A stretch of DNA of 44,683 bases from an uncultured Clostridia bacterium (GCA_947627015.1 CANQUL010000005.1:1-44683); one strand, 5' to 3'; positions 9,118 through 18,807 are shown, counted from the stretch's first letter. The notes: generated from the sequence alone by a model not told the origin. A program made the numbers and translations.

Positions 9118-9138
9118 AAGACACGATCGGAGGCTTCT

Positions 9139-9711
9139 ATGAAGAGAAAGACGGAAAAAGAGGAATTATTGCGCTATATCGAGCGCATCCGCGACAAGGA
9201 CGGCTATGCCGTGGTGGACGTCGGCATCGGGGAGGGCGTCACGCTCTATGACCCGCTCAGCGTAAAGGGCGAAAAGGATCTGTCCGGCGACATCTATGCG
9301 TACATCGAGGCGCAGACCAATATCATCCCCGCGAACATTCCCCTCCGCGTGCGGTTCCACGGCAAGGTTTCCCCGTCGGAAGGGGAGGAGATCCGTCGCA
9401 TCATGCAGCGGCACTATGTCATGAAGTCGCTCGACCTCTCGTGGGACCGCATGGCAAACCTTCGCAAGATGGTGCTCCTTGCCGCATTCGGCGGCGCCGT
9501 TCTGGCCGTCTACCTGTACCTTGCCATCACGGGGAAGAACGTGTTCATGTCGGAGATCCTCTCGATCGTGGGTTCCTTCTCCCTGTGGGAGGCCGCCGAC
9601 GCCCTGCTCCTCGAGCGTCCGCGCCTCCGCCGCGAATCCCGCAACATCGAACAGAGCATGAACCAACGCGTCGAATTTGTGGATGACGAAGAGGAGACGG
9701 ACAGGGTATGA
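9139..9711 (+). CDS. Unrecognised small membrane protein
   Basis: A 190-residue protein of unknown function. The start at 9139 follows GATCGGAGG and lies just after a strong promoter; longer readings run into the divergent promoter region. The first about 110 residues are soluble and mixed alpha/beta (KDGYAVVDVGIGEGVTLYD and a conserved-looking IIPANIPLRVRFHG). Two hydrophobic segments follow (about 115-135 and 140-160), then a charged tail ending DDEEETDRV. It is 40 bp ahead of an AEC permease gene and probably cotranscribed, but nothing links their functions. Confidence 0.75.
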   Translation: MKRKTEKEELLRYIERIRDKDGYAVVDVGIGEGVTLYDPLSVKGEKDLSGDIYAYIEAQTNIIPANIPLRVRFHGKVSPSEGEEIRRIMQRHYVMKSLDLSWDRMANLRKMVLLAAFGGAVLAVYLYLAITGKNVFMSEILSIVGSFSLWEAADALLLERPRLRRESRNIEQSMNQRVEFVDDEEETDRV

Positions 9712-9751
9712 ACTTCGCAATTTCCCTAAACAGAGCAAAAAGGAGGCTACC

Positions 9752-10735
9752 ATGTCCGAGGTTCTGATCAAAGTTTGTCTGATCATCGCCGTGCTTATCG
9801 TCTTTGGCGCGGGCGGATTTTTTCTCCGGAAGGCCAATCTTGTACGGCCCGAGAGCCTTCTCTCGCTTGCGAACATCCTGCTCTACTTCTGCCAGCCCAT
9901 GCTGTCCGTCAAGGCCTTCGCCGTCGATCCCATTCCGCCGACGGGGGAGACGCTTTTGAGCTTCGGCATCGTCGCCCTGTTCGCCGTGGGAGCCGTCCTT
10001 CTCTCCTTTGCGGCGAGCAAGCTCGTCTTTGCGCACATGAAGGGCGCGGACCTTCGGAAAAAGCGGGATGTCCTCGTCTTTCTCGGGACGTTTTCCAACT
10101 GCACCTTCCTCGGACTTCCCTTTATCGACATGTTCACGGACGGGGATTCCGAGGCCATGATGTACCTCATCGTATTCGGCGTGGTGTTCAACATCCTGCT
10201 GTGGACGCTCGGCGCCTACCTCATCACGCAGGACAGAAAGCAGATCTCCGTCCGCCGCGCGCTTCTCAATCCCTCCACGGTAGGGAGTGCGATCGGCCTC
10301 TTATTCTTCCTCGTCCCGCAGATCAATTTCTTTGCGATGGAGGAAGTGAAGGAACTCCAACAGATCGTGACGACGGTCGGCAACATGACCGCGCCGCTCT
10401 CCATGCTCATCGTCGGCGTGCGGCTGGGTGAACTTACGCCGCGGGAGCTCTTTGGGGATCCGGAGATCTATCTCGCCGCGCTCATGCGCCTCGTCATCTC
10501 GTTTGCGCTGACGTACCTTCTGATCCTTCCCTTCAAGCTGTGCGGCACGTTCGCGGACCATCCGTATGTGCTCTACGCCCCCGCGATCGCCATGAGCATG
10601 CCGCCTGCGTCTACCGTCGTGGCCTTTGCCGAAAAGTACGACAGCGAAAAGCGGTTTACCGCCGCGGCCTTCTCGACCGTGACGCTGCTCTCGCTCTTTA
10701 CGCTTCCCTTCGCGCTGATGCTCCTCATGCTGTGA
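9752..10735 (+). CDS. AEC-family (auxin efflux carrier-like) transporter
   Basis: A 327-residue integral membrane protein with about ten hydrophobic helices in two halves, typical in length for Mem_trans/AEC carriers. Recognisable features are the N-terminal FGAGGFFLRKANLVRPESL, the mid-protein GTFSNCTFLGLPF, and the C-terminal AMSMPPASTVVAFAEKY. Bacterial members export or take up small organic acids such as malate; the substrate here is not predictable. An SD (AAAGGAGGC, 9739-9747) precedes the ATG. It ends at a strong terminator facing the ABC exporter operon. Confidence 0.9.
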   Translation: MSEVLIKVCLIIAVLIVFGAGGFFLRKANLVRPESLLSLANILLYFCQPMLSVKAFAVDPIPPTGETLLSFGIVALFAVGAVLLSFAASKLVFAHMKGADLRKKRDVLVFLGTFSNCTFLGLPFIDMFTDGDSEAMMYLIVFGVVFNILLWTLGAYLITQDRKQISVRRALLNPSTVGSAIGLLFFLVPQINFFAMEEVKELQQIVTTVGNMTAPLSMLIVGVRLGELTPRELFGDPEIYLAALMRLVISFALTYLLILPFKLCGTFADHPYVLYAPAIAMSMPPASTVVAFAEKYDSEKRFTAAAFSTVTLLSLFTLPFALMLLML

Positions 10736-10754
10736 TAGGACCGGACATAAGAAA

Positions 10755-10793
10755 GCGGCCCGCCGAATCATTTCGGCGGGCCGCATGTTTTTC
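10755..10793. terminator. Terminator between converging operons
   Basis: A 13-bp perfect GC-rich stem (10755-10767 / 10772-10784) with a 4-nt loop, followed by ATGTTTTT on the plus strand. The minus strand has TTTCTTA after the stem, so it may serve both the AEC gene and the ABC exporter operon. Confidence 0.8.
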
Positions 10794-10816
10794 CCGATTC
10801 CCATGCTTTTCCTGTT

Positions 10817-12139
10817 TTAATCGACGGTCATGGTCAGGAATTCCTTCACGGACTGTCTGCGCAGACGGAATACGGCGGCATAGGCAAAGAAGAGGAGGGA
10901 CATCGCAATGACGGAGACGATCCCCACGCCGAGCATGGCGACGATGCGGGCGGCGGACAGCCCCATGCTGACTTCGGTGGCCCATTCGACGAGGAAGTTG
11001 ATGACGGAGTACCCCGCGGCGGTCAGAACGACCGAGACGGGAATGGCGAGCAGGCAGAGCATCATGAGTTGCAGGAGCAGCAATTTGTACAGATCCCGCT
11101 TTTGCATGCCGTGGGTGAGCAGAATGCCGCCCATCCGCGAAAAGACCTTGAGATACTTGTCGACCATCAGAAAGATGGTGAGGACCAATCCGACGAGCAG
11201 GGCGGAGCCGATGATGATGTAGAGATTGGAGGCAAGAATCTGCACGTTGTTGAGCGAATCGATCCAGTCGACAAGCTCGTATCCCGCATAGCCGAACCCG
11301 AGAAAGCTCTTGCCCCAGTCGGTCGCCTGCTCAAAGGTGGGCCATTCGCTCATGTAGTAGAGGTGCAGCGTTTGGGCGTTCTTTTGGAAGAAGGGGTTGT
11401 CCTCCCGGAAGAGGAAGGCGGGGCGGAGCGTCGCAAGTCCCTCCGCTCGGTGTCCCATGAGCGAGCAGTACTCCTCGGAGAGAATGCCCGCAACACGCGC
11501 TTCGAAGAGCGGCGCGGGAGAGAGGATGGGGAGGGGACTGCGGAGAGAGAGGCGGACCGTCTCTCCGAGCACTTCGTCCCCGGTCAGGCCATAGGCGCCG
11601 AGCACGGCCGAGGAAATCAAAATTTCATCGTCTCTTTCGGGCATGGTACCCGCGGAGAGCATCGAAGTGTGTCCAAACCGCTCTTTGAGCTCCACATAGT
11701 CGTTCTCGTGGAAGAACGCGCCGTCCGGGGCCGCAAATGCAGCGAGCGTCTCGTCCTTCAGGGCCGTATACGATTTTTCTTCCGTCTCAATGAGGACCAG
11801 CTCCGCGGTCACGGTCTCGAACCCCGTGCCGTAAAACGCCTTGGTGACTTCGGAATAGTCATAGACGAGAAGGTCCTTTTCTTCCCCGACGGCCGCGCCC
11901 TTTTCTTCGAGTTCGGCGCCGATCTCCTCGCCGGAATAGGCGTAGTTCGCGGACACGGTGCCGCGGATCAGCTCCTCGCGCCGTTCATTGAGTGCGACGT
12001 TGTACACGGTAAAGAGGCAGATGAGGAAGGCAAGACAGGCAAAGGTGAAGCACATCTTGACGTTCATCCACGCGTACGTCTTGACGTTCTTCCACGCCAG
12101 TGACATGAGCTGTTTGGGGCGCATCGTGCGGTTACTCAT
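10817..12139 (-). CDS. FtsX-like ABC permease, type B, second copy
   Basis: A 440-residue permease, last gene of the exporter operon. The start at 12139 is chosen for GGAGG upstream; it overlaps the end of the preceding type-A gene by 8 bp. It has one N-terminal helix (FACLAFLICLFTVYN), a large extracytoplasmic domain (about 60-290), then three C-terminal helices and a basic tail RLRRQSVKEFL. It is clearly paralogous to the permease at 13351-14835 (shared FACLAFLICLFTVYN, ILASNLYIIIGSALLVGL against LAANLYVIIGSALVVGL). This topology fits FtsX/MacB permeases that work with a LolD-type ATPase. Confidence 0.88.
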   Translation of the reverse strand: MSNRTMRPKQLMSLAWKNVKTYAWMNVKMCFTFACLAFLICLFTVYNVALNERREELIRGTVSANYAYSGEEIGAELEEKGAAVGEEKDLLVYDYSEVTKAFYGTGFETVTAELVLIETEEKSYTALKDETLAAFAAPDGAFFHENDYVELKERFGHTSMLSAGTMPERDDEILISSAVLGAYGLTGDEVLGETVRLSLRSPLPILSPAPLFEARVAGILSEEYCSLMGHRAEGLATLRPAFLFREDNPFFQKNAQTLHLYYMSEWPTFEQATDWGKSFLGFGYAGYELVDWIDSLNNVQILASNLYIIIGSALLVGLVLTIFLMVDKYLKVFSRMGGILLTHGMQKRDLYKLLLLQLMMLCLLAIPVSVVLTAAGYSVINFLVEWATEVSMGLSAARIVAMLGVGIVSVIAMSLLFFAYAAVFRLRRQSVKEFLTMTVD

Positions 12140-13349
12140 GACGCACCTCCTGTGCAACGGTGGTATTTTTGATCTTCCGGTTGACGCGGAAGAAGAGCAC
12201 GAGGGTAAAGACAGTCAGGACCAAATAGAGCAAAATGGGGATATGGGGTCGGAAATGCGTGACAAAATTGGAGCTGAACCGCTCGAACAGCTGCCCGCAC
12301 AGTCCCATAAAGTAGACATTGAAGAGCACGGAGAGCGCAGCGCCCAAGAGGACGGCGACCGTGACGAGAAGGACGGCGAGTGCGCAGTACACCCATGCGA
12401 CCGTTCCGCTTGTCGCACCGAGCAATTTGAGGCGGCAGATCTGCCCCTTCCGCTGGCGGTAAAAGATGGCGATGAGGGAGTAGACGATAAAGAGCACCAT
12501 CGCGCCGAGTACCCCCGACACGGCCCCGAAAAAGGCCTGGGCGAGCGCAATGTTGCCGAATTGGTGATCCGCCCAATATTCGAGCTCCACGGAGTACCCC
12601 GCATGCACGAGATCGCGGTATCTTGCGTGCAGCGTCGCCGAATCGGAATAGAAAAAGGTGAGCGAATCCATGGGAACATCTTTTTCGAGCGAAAGATAAA
12701 AGTAGACGGCAGGGAGGGGACAGCCGAGCGGATCGAGTTTTTTGACCGCCTCGAGTAAGCTCCGTTTATAGAGTGCCGTGACCGTGTACGTCCGCACGGT
12801 TTCGGAGGCCGTATTCCCGACATGCCCCGTCCCGATGTCCTCCGTTATCGTAATTTCATCCCCCACGGAGGCCCCGATGTAGAGGGCGACGTCCGCGTCG
12901 AGTGCGATCTCGTCCGGGGCTTCGGGCCAGCGGCTTTCTCCATCCAGCGTGCCGTCATAGGGCGAAAAGAGCGTCTCTCTTGCGGAGAAGTCGGCGGCGA
13001 GCCCCGTACGGACCAGATGCACCGCGTTTTCCCCGTCGTCCGAGGGATCGGTCGCAAGGGACGCGCGCGACCCCGTCAGTACGACATGGTCGGTGAGCCC
13101 CTCCCGTTCTCCGTAGAGGGGCGTCCCGCCCGCGCGTGTGGAAAAATCCGTCCCGACGTCCCCGACCGAGCACATGAAGTATGTGAGGTAGTCGTCGAGC
13201 CCCTTGTACATGCCGTCGGGAACGTCCATGAGAACGGATACGACGGAGAGAAGGGCCGCGACGAATGCGGTCAGGATCACGCCGATGAGCAGGATGGTCT
13301 TTTTGAGAAAGGCGGCTTCGAGGCCAATCAGGCGGAGAATGTGCTTCAT
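12132..13349 (-). CDS. FtsX-like ABC permease, type A, second copy
   Basis: A 405-residue permease. The N-terminal helix region (about 15-40) contains AFVAALLSVVSVLMDVPDG; an extracytoplasmic domain follows (about 45-245), then three C-terminal helices and the end AQEVRHE. It is a close paralogue of the permease at 14828-16066. It starts 1 bp after the preceding type-B gene and overlaps the next by 8 bp, so translation is probably coupled. It likely pairs with the type-B permease at 10817-12139. Confidence 0.88.
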   Translation of the reverse strand: MKHILRLIGLEAAFLKKTILLIGVILTAFVAALLSVVSVLMDVPDGMYKGLDDYLTYFMCSVGDVGTDFSTRAGGTPLYGEREGLTDHVVLTGSRASLATDPSDDGENAVHLVRTGLAADFSARETLFSPYDGTLDGESRWPEAPDEIALDADVALYIGASVGDEITITEDIGTGHVGNTASETVRTYTVTALYKRSLLEAVKKLDPLGCPLPAVYFYLSLEKDVPMDSLTFFYSDSATLHARYRDLVHAGYSVELEYWADHQFGNIALAQAFFGAVSGVLGAMVLFIVYSLIAIFYRQRKGQICRLKLLGATSGTVAWVYCALAVLLVTVAVLLGAALSVLFNVYFMGLCGQLFERFSSNFVTHFRPHIPILLYLVLTVFTLVLFFRVNRKIKNTTVAQEVRHE

Positions 13350-13350
13350 G

Positions 13351-14835
13351 TCATTTCACTTCGGTAGAGAGGAATTGTTTGATGGTGTGATGCCGCAGCC
13401 GGAACGCGCCATAGATGTAGAACACGATCGCAATGGCCACGACGCAGCCGATGCCGATCAGCAGCATGACAAGGACGCGGAGGAAGGAGAGGGCAAGGTT
13501 GATGCCCGTCACCCAGTGGATGAGGAAGTTGATCACATAGTACCCGCACGAGGTGAGCCCCACGGCGAGCGGAAAGGCGATGAGGCACATCAGGAGCAGC
13601 TGGATGGCAAGCAGGGCATAGAGATGGCTCCTGCGCATGCCGAACGTCATCAGGATGCCGCCTGTTCGCGAGAGAACGCGCATGTACTTGTCGATCATGA
13701 GGAAGATGGTCAGGATGAGCCCCACGACGAGCGCCGAACCGATGATGACATAGAGATTGGCGGCGAGCGTCTGGATTTTTTCGAGCATGTCGATGCGTTC
13801 GAGGAGCCCCGACCCGACATAGCTCGTGTTGGTCGTCTGCGAGGTGAACTGCTCCTTCCACATGTCCGCGGTCGCATAGTCGGGCCAGCCGTTGAGATAG
13901 CAGCGGTAACGGACGTCGGTGGACGATTGGAAGAAGGCGTTATCCCAATGGAAGAGGAAGGACGGGTTGGTGCAGTTGGCCTTGTGTCCCGTGAGCGAGA
14001 GGAGCTCCTTCCGGAGAATGCCGCAGACCGTTGCCTTGAATTGCAGTTTCGCCTCGCCCGTCTTGGGCTTGAAGAGGAAGGAGATCTCTTTCCCGAGCAC
14101 GTCCTCGGGGAGGAGCCGGTAGGCGGCGAGCACATTCTCGTTGACGGCGATCTCGTCGGGTGCGGCGGGATAGTGTCCCGCCGAGAAGAAGGAATCGTAC
14201 CCGTAGCTCTCTTTGAGCTCAACGTAGTCCGCTTGGGTAAAGAAGGCGTTTTCGGGATGGGCGACACTGCAAAAGCTGACCGTCCCGCCGTAAGCCTGAT
14301 AGACCTCGCCCTCGATGCCGAGGTTGAAGTATGCGCTCGAGGCATGCCATACGCCGCCCACACCGTAGGAATTGTAGATGAGCGTGCTGTACATATGCGC
14401 ACGGAAGTAGTCCTCATATGTGATGTCCGGTCCGAGTTCCTTAAAACTTTTGACCTTGGCGGCGGAGTTGGTGATGAGATAATTGGCCGAGGCGGACGCC
14501 CGCGTGTACATCTCCTTCCGTTCGTTGATGGCGGCATTGTAGACCGTAAAGAGACAGATGAGAAAGGCAAGGCACGCAAAGACAAAGATCATCTTTGCGT
14601 TCATCCAGAAGTACGTCACGAGATTCTTGCCCGCGAGCGCAAACAGGCTGAAACTCTTTTCGAGTTCGTCCTGCACTTCCGCACCGAATGCCTCGACGGG
14701 GTCGACGAACGTCTCCGGGACGGGAGAGTCCGGATCCGCCGGGACGGCCGAAGATGCGGCACCCATGTCCGAAGGACGGTCTCCGACAACGCGGATCTTC
14801 CGTCCGTTGATACGGAGAAGATACTTTTTAGTCAT
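13351..14835 (-). CDS. FtsX-like ABC permease, type B, first copy
   Basis: A 494-residue permease of the same family as 10817-12139, with an additional N-terminal cytoplasmic extension of about 65 residues rich in Pro, Ser and Ala. Then come an N-terminal helix (FACLAFLICLFTVYN), an extracytoplasmic domain, three C-terminal helices and the tail RLRHHTIKQFL. The start overlaps the end of the type-A gene by 8 bp, the same junction as in the second pair. This argues that the pairs arose by duplication of a two-gene unit. Confidence 0.88.
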   Translation of the reverse strand: MTKKYLLRINGRKIRVVGDRPSDMGAASSAVPADPDSPVPETFVDPVEAFGAEVQDELEKSFSLFALAGKNLVTYFWMNAKMIFVFACLAFLICLFTVYNAAINERKEMYTRASASANYLITNSAAKVKSFKELGPDITYEDYFRAHMYSTLIYNSYGVGGVWHASSAYFNLGIEGEVYQAYGGTVSFCSVAHPENAFFTQADYVELKESYGYDSFFSAGHYPAAPDEIAVNENVLAAYRLLPEDVLGKEISFLFKPKTGEAKLQFKATVCGILRKELLSLTGHKANCTNPSFLFHWDNAFFQSSTDVRYRCYLNGWPDYATADMWKEQFTSQTTNTSYVGSGLLERIDMLEKIQTLAANLYVIIGSALVVGLILTIFLMIDKYMRVLSRTGGILMTFGMRRSHLYALLAIQLLLMCLIAFPLAVGLTSCGYYVINFLIHWVTGINLALSFLRVLVMLLIGIGCVVAIAIVFYIYGAFRLRHHTIKQFLSTEVK

Positions 14836-16066
14836 GACGGATCTCCTGTGCGATGGCGGCGCTTCTTACCTTGCGGTCGGCACGGTAGAAGAGGAAGAAC
14901 GAAAAGAGGATCATTCCGATGAGCACGATCGTCGGGATGATGGGACGGAAGTGCGATACAAAGTTGGAGCTGAACTTATCGAACAGATCGCCGCACAGCC
15001 CGATGAAATAGACGTTGAAGGCCATCGAGAAGAGGGTCCCGAGCACGACGGCGACCAACACGAGAAATACAGCAATGGCACAGTACACGCCCGCGATCGT
15101 CCGGTTGCGCGCGCCGAGCAGTTTGAGACGGCAGATCTGCGCGTGCCGCTGGCGGAAGAAGATGGCGATGAGCGTATAGAGAATGAAGAGCACCATCAGG
15201 CCGAGGACGACGGACACGGCCCCGAAAAAGGCCTGAGCCGTGGCGATGTTCTCCACCTGTCCGTTGAGGACGGAGTTCATTTTGCATTCGATCCCGCGGT
15301 GTTGGAGATCGAGCTGGGCCGCATGCAGCGACCGCGCATCGGGGAAGGAATAGACGAGTTCGGAAAACGTCGTCGTTTTTTCGTTGGGAATAAAGTAGAA
15401 GTGCGCGGAGGGGACGACGACCTCCTCGAGGGCATGTTTGGAGGCATACGTCGAGATGGCGGTGGTATTCACATATCCCACGATCTTGTACACGTTGTCC
15501 GCGTCCTCTTCGAACGAGACGCCCTCCCTCTTTTCGAAGAAATTGTCGGGTGTGATGCGCACGGTGTCGCCCGGTTTGACGCCCGCGAGCTTTGCAATAT
15601 CCTTGTTGATGGAGATCTCGCCGGGCTTGGAGGGGAAGACATAGGTGGCGGAGGTCCCTCCGATGGGGGTAAAGAGCGCTTGGGCGGCCTCTTCGAGCAC
15701 GGCGTAGCCGCGCACCGTGAGCGTGACCTGCGAGACCTGCTCGTCCTCGGGTTCGGGCACGGTGACCGCCGTATGCGGCGTGGTGTTCAGTACGCCGTTG
15801 AGCGTTGCGTACCGCGTGAGTCCGTCGATCGAGCCGTAGAGGGGCTTGCCGCCCGCCTCAAAGCTCTCGTCCACGCCCTTTACCGTGAGCGTAAAGACGT
15901 TGGTGTACTCGTTGATCCCTTCGTACATGCCGTCGGGCACGTCGAGGAGCACGGAGACGACGGAGAGGAGGGCCGCGACGAACGCAATGAGGATGAGCCC
16001 CATAAAGAAGATCGTCCGTTTCAGGAACCACGATTCGAGCAGAATGAGCTTAAAGATTTTTTTCAA
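14828..16066 (-). CDS. FtsX-like ABC permease, type A, first copy
   Basis: A 412-residue permease with N-terminal helix (AFVAALLSVVSVLLDVPDG), extracytoplasmic domain (about 45-250), three C-terminal helices and the end AQEIRHD. The start is TTG at 16066, with GGAGG 5-6 nt upstream. That TTG overlaps the stop of a 22-codon ORF (TTGA), so initiation may be coupled to it. It belongs to the ABC exporter operon with the ATPase at 16139-16849. The exported substrate is unknown; MacB/FtsX-type exporters of Firmicutes often handle peptides or antibiotics, or act mechanically on cell-wall enzymes. Confidence 0.88.
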   Translation of the reverse strand: MKKIFKLILLESWFLKRTIFFMGLILIAFVAALLSVVSVLLDVPDGMYEGINEYTNVFTLTVKGVDESFEAGGKPLYGSIDGLTRYATLNGVLNTTPHTAVTVPEPEDEQVSQVTLTVRGYAVLEEAAQALFTPIGGTSATYVFPSKPGEISINKDIAKLAGVKPGDTVRITPDNFFEKREGVSFEEDADNVYKIVGYVNTTAISTYASKHALEEVVVPSAHFYFIPNEKTTTFSELVYSFPDARSLHAAQLDLQHRGIECKMNSVLNGQVENIATAQAFFGAVSVVLGLMVLFILYTLIAIFFRQRHAQICRLKLLGARNRTIAGVYCAIAVFLVLVAVVLGTLFSMAFNVYFIGLCGDLFDKFSSNFVSHFRPIIPTIVLIGMILFSFFLFYRADRKVRSAAIAQEIRHD

Positions 16067-16131
16067 AGGTCGACCTCCGCATTGAGATAGTCCTTGACCG
16101 GCCTCCGCATGAGGCGGAGCATGTTGCGCAT
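16063..16131 (-). pseudogene. 22-codon remnant resembling a type-B FtsX permease C-terminus
   Basis: Between the ATPase stop (16139) and the first permease start lies a short ORF with a GAGG SD 5 nt before its ATG (16131). Its product contains RLMRRPVKDYLNAEVD. This aligns with the tails of both type-B permeases (RLRRQSVKEFLTMTVD and RLRHHTIKQFLSTEVK). The alignment is short, so homology is inferred from position and pattern. It could be the leftover end of a deleted third type-B permease, possibly kept because its stop couples to the TTG of the next gene. Confidence 0.55.
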
Positions 16132-16138
16132 ATCCGCC

Positions 16139-16849
16139 TCAGAGTGCAGCGCGCAGTCTCGTCTTATGGGCGTTATGTACGGTTTCGTCGGAGACGATCT
16201 TCCCGTCCGACATGGTCACGATGCGGTCGGCCTTCTGGGCGTCCTCGGGATCGTGCGTGACCATGATGATGGTCTTTCCCTGTGCATGCAGACCCGCAAG
16301 AATGCGCATGATGTTCTCGCTGTTGGCCGTGTCGAGGTTGCCGCACGGCTCGTCGGCGAGGATGTAAGAGGGGTTGTTGACGATGGCGCGCGCAATGGCC
16401 ACGCGCTGCTGTTCGCCGCCCGAGAGGCTCATGGCCTTCTCCTTGATCTTTTTGGACAGTTTGACGAGTTCGAGCGCTTCCTCGACGGGTTGCCTGTTCT
16501 GCTTGCCCGTCTTTCCCGCAAGGACGAGGGGGAGCTCTACATTGTCGAAAACGGTGTAGCTCGGCTCGAGATAAAAGCTCTGAAAGACAAATCCCACCGT
16601 CTTGTTGCGGTATGCGGCGATCTGCTTGCCGGAGAATTCCGAGAGGTCCTTCCCGTCGACAAAGATCTTTCCCGAAGTTACGGTGTCAAGGGTGCCGATC
16701 ATGTTGAGGAGCGTCGACTTCCCGCTTCCCGATTTCCCCGTGATGGCGACGAATTCTCCCTTTTTGATGTCGAGCGACACGCCGTCGAGGGCATAAAAGC
16801 TCTTGCTGCCCGTTTTGTACCGTTTTTTCACGTCCTTGATACTGATCAT
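16139..16849 (-). CDS. MacB/LolD-type ABC transporter ATPase
   Basis: A 236-residue ATPase, complete for the family. It has Walker [11 protein letters not shown] (Lys44), Q-loop [17 protein letters not shown], signature LSGGEQQR, Walker B YILADEP and switch His in VTHDPEDA. Its FQSFYL-type Q-loop and LSGGEQQR are typical of the group that drives FtsX-type permeases. It is the first gene of the operon that encodes the two permease pairs. Having one ATPase for four permeases implies either shared use or two alternative heterodimers. Confidence 0.95.
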   Translation of the reverse strand: MISIKDVKKRYKTGSKSFYALDGVSLDIKKGEFVAITGKSGSGKSTLLNMIGTLDTVTSGKIFVDGKDLSEFSGKQIAAYRNKTVGFVFQSFYLEPSYTVFDNVELPLVLAGKTGKQNRQPVEEALELVKLSKKIKEKAMSLSGGEQQRVAIARAIVNNPSYILADEPCGNLDTANSENIMRILAGLHAQGKTIIMVTHDPEDAQKADRIVTMSDGKIVSDETVHNAHKTRLRAAL

Positions 16850-16920
16850 CGCAACACCTGTTCTTTTGATTTTTGCGCCGGGGGGAGGCGTGTCCCGCTC
16901 TCTCGCCCGGTACTGTTTTT

Positions 16921-16949
16921 ATTTTACAACTTTTCACAGGATTTGTCAA
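16921..16949 (-). promoter_or_regulatory. Promoter of the ABC exporter operon
   Basis: Minus strand TTGACA (16944-16949), 17-nt spacer, TAAAAT (16921-16926), about 70 nt before the ATPase start. Confidence 0.8.
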
Positions 16950-17060
16950 GGGCATCCCCCAAAAAATACCCCGAAAAAGTTAAATTTTTTTGCATGGATC
17001 CGAGGCATCCGATCGTTCAAAAACTTTTTGCGGGAATTTGTCCCAAAGGACGCCAAGCAC

Positions 17061-17089
17061 TTGACAAATTGCGGCGAAACCTGTATAAT
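17061..17089 (+). promoter_or_regulatory. Promoter of rny
   Basis: Consensus TTGACA (17061-17066), 17-nt spacer, TATAAT (17084-17089). The leader is about 80 nt and ends in an AGGAGG SD before the ATG at 17178. Confidence 0.9.
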
Positions 17090-17177
17090 TATCATGACAA
17101 TGTCCGACTATGCCCGATCGGGGGCGGAAATCGGACTTCAGGTCGAAAAAATCTCATTCAATCAGGAGGCTGTAACC

Positions 17178-18794
17178 ATGACCCATGCGATCGGCCTGCT
17201 CCTTGACGTGAATACCGGCCTTGCCGTTGCGCTCTTCGTGGTGCTCCCCCTTGCGGGGCTCGCGATCGGCGGCGTCGCGGTCTGGCTGGTTCTGAAACAG
17301 GTTTCCAAAAAAAGATCGGAGCAAAAGCTCGACGAAACCTCAAAGCGGGTGGACGAAATGCTCAAAACCGCCGAGGCCGAGTGTAAGCAGTTAAAGAAGG
17401 AAGCAATTTTAGAGTCGAAGGAACAGGACTTAAAGCGAAGAAACGAATTCGAACAGGAAATGAAAGAAAAGCGTGCCGAGCAGTCGCGCACCGAGGCCCG
17501 TCTCGTACGGCAGGAGGACTTGCTCGAAAAGCGCGAGACGGAAATTTCCCGCAAGGAACAATCCCTCGAGGATCAAAAAAAGAACCTCGACAAAAAGACG
17601 CAGGAACTCCAGAAGACGCAGGAGCAGGTCTCCCATCAGCAGGAGCTCATGCTGGCCGAGCTCGAGCGCGTCGCCCAGCTCACCAAGGAAGAGGCCAAAA
17701 AACAGCTCACCGAGGAGATCCTCGATGAGACGCGGCACGACCTCGCCATCGAAGTGCGCAATCTCGAACAGCAGGCAAAGGACGAGGCGGAGCTCAACGC
17801 CAAGAACATCATCTCGCTTGCCATCCAGCGCTGTGCCGCCGATCACGCTTCGGAATCGACCGTCTCCGTCGTGCCTCTTCCCAACGACGACATGAAGGCC
17901 CGCATCATCGGCCGCGAGGGCAGGAACATCCGCGCCATCGAGAACGCCACGGGCATCGAATTCATCATCGACGACACGCCCGAAGTCGTCATCCTTTCGG
18001 GCTTCGACCCCGTCCGCAGAGAGATCGCACGGCTCACGCTCGAGCGGCTCATCGCCGACGGCCGCATCCATCCCGCCCGCATCGAGGAGACGGTGGAAAA
18101 GGTCACAAAGGAACTCGACCAGCAGATCAAGGCCGCGGGCGAGAACGCCATGTTCGAAGTCGGCATCTTCGGTCTGCATTCCGAGATCATCAAGCTCATC
18201 GGACGGCTCAAATTCCGCACCAGCTACGGGCAGAACGTCTACCGTCACTCCATTGAGGTCGCGCAGCTCGCCGGTCTCATGGCGCAGGAACTCGGGCTCG
18301 ACGTCAACTTCGCCAAGCGTGCGGGGCTTCTGCACGACATCGGCAAGGCCGTCGACCACGAGCAGGAGGGCACCCATATCCAGCTCGGCGCCGATCTTGC
18401 CAAAAAGTACAAGGAAAACCCGATGATCGTCAACGCCATCATGGCGCACCACGGCGATGTGGAGCCCAAGACCATCGAGGCCGTCCTCGTACAGGCGGCG
18501 GACGCCATCTCGGGCGCGCGTCCCGGTGCGCGCAGGGAGACGGGCACCAACTACGTCAAGCGGCTCGAAAAGCTCGAAGAGATCGCAAGCGGCTTCAAGG
18601 GCGTGGAAAAGAGCTATGCCATTCAGGCAGGCAGAGAGGTCCGCGTCATCGTCAAGCCCGATCAGATCGACGACGCCAAGGCCATGTTCCTCGCCAAGGA
18701 CATCGCCAAAAAGATCGAGAGCGAGCTCGAATATCCGGGCCAGATTAAGGTCAACGTCATCCGCGAATTCCGCAGTGTGGAATACGCAAAATAA
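17178..18794 (+). CDS. rny: Ribonuclease Y
   Basis: A 538-residue endoribonuclease that initiates mRNA decay at the membrane in Firmicutes. The start at 17178 follows AGGAGG. In order: N-terminal membrane helix (about 15-40), long charged coiled coil (about 45-225), KH RNA-binding domain (about 237-307, [17 protein letters not shown]) and HD metal-dependent nuclease domain ([12 protein letters not shown] and [12 protein letters not shown], about 354-390). The length is close to the usual 520. It is transcribed alone between its own promoter and a strong terminator. Confidence 0.97.
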   Translation: MTHAIGLLLDVNTGLAVALFVVLPLAGLAIGGVAVWLVLKQVSKKRSEQKLDETSKRVDEMLKTAEAECKQLKKEAILESKEQDLKRRNEFEQEMKEKRAEQSRTEARLVRQEDLLEKRETEISRKEQSLEDQKKNLDKKTQELQKTQEQVSHQQELMLAELERVAQLTKEEAKKQLTEEILDETRHDLAIEVRNLEQQAKDEAELNAKNIISLAIQRCAADHASESTVSVVPLPNDDMKARIIGREGRNIRAIENATGIEFIIDDTPEVVILSGFDPVRREIARLTLERLIADGRIHPARIEETVEKVTKELDQQIKAAGENAMFEVGIFGLHSEIIKLIGRLKFRTSYGQNVYRHSIEVAQLAGLMAQELGLDVNFAKRAGLLHDIGKAVDHEQEGTHIQLGADLAKKYKENPMIVNAIMAHHGDVEPKTIEAVLVQAADAISGARPGARRETGTNYVKRLEKLEEIASGFKGVEKSYAIQAGREVRVIVKPDQIDDAKAMFLAKDIAKKIESELEYPGQIKVNVIREFRSVEYAK

Positions 18795-18807
18795 GGCATC
18801 ATTCCGG

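Noticed and set aside
8953-9138. AgrD-like pheromone precursor near the two-component pair
   Set aside because: The gap is occupied by two back-to-back promoters, and no short ORF with an SD and a Cys-containing core is visible. The gap at 6671-6907 holds only a promoter and a terminator.
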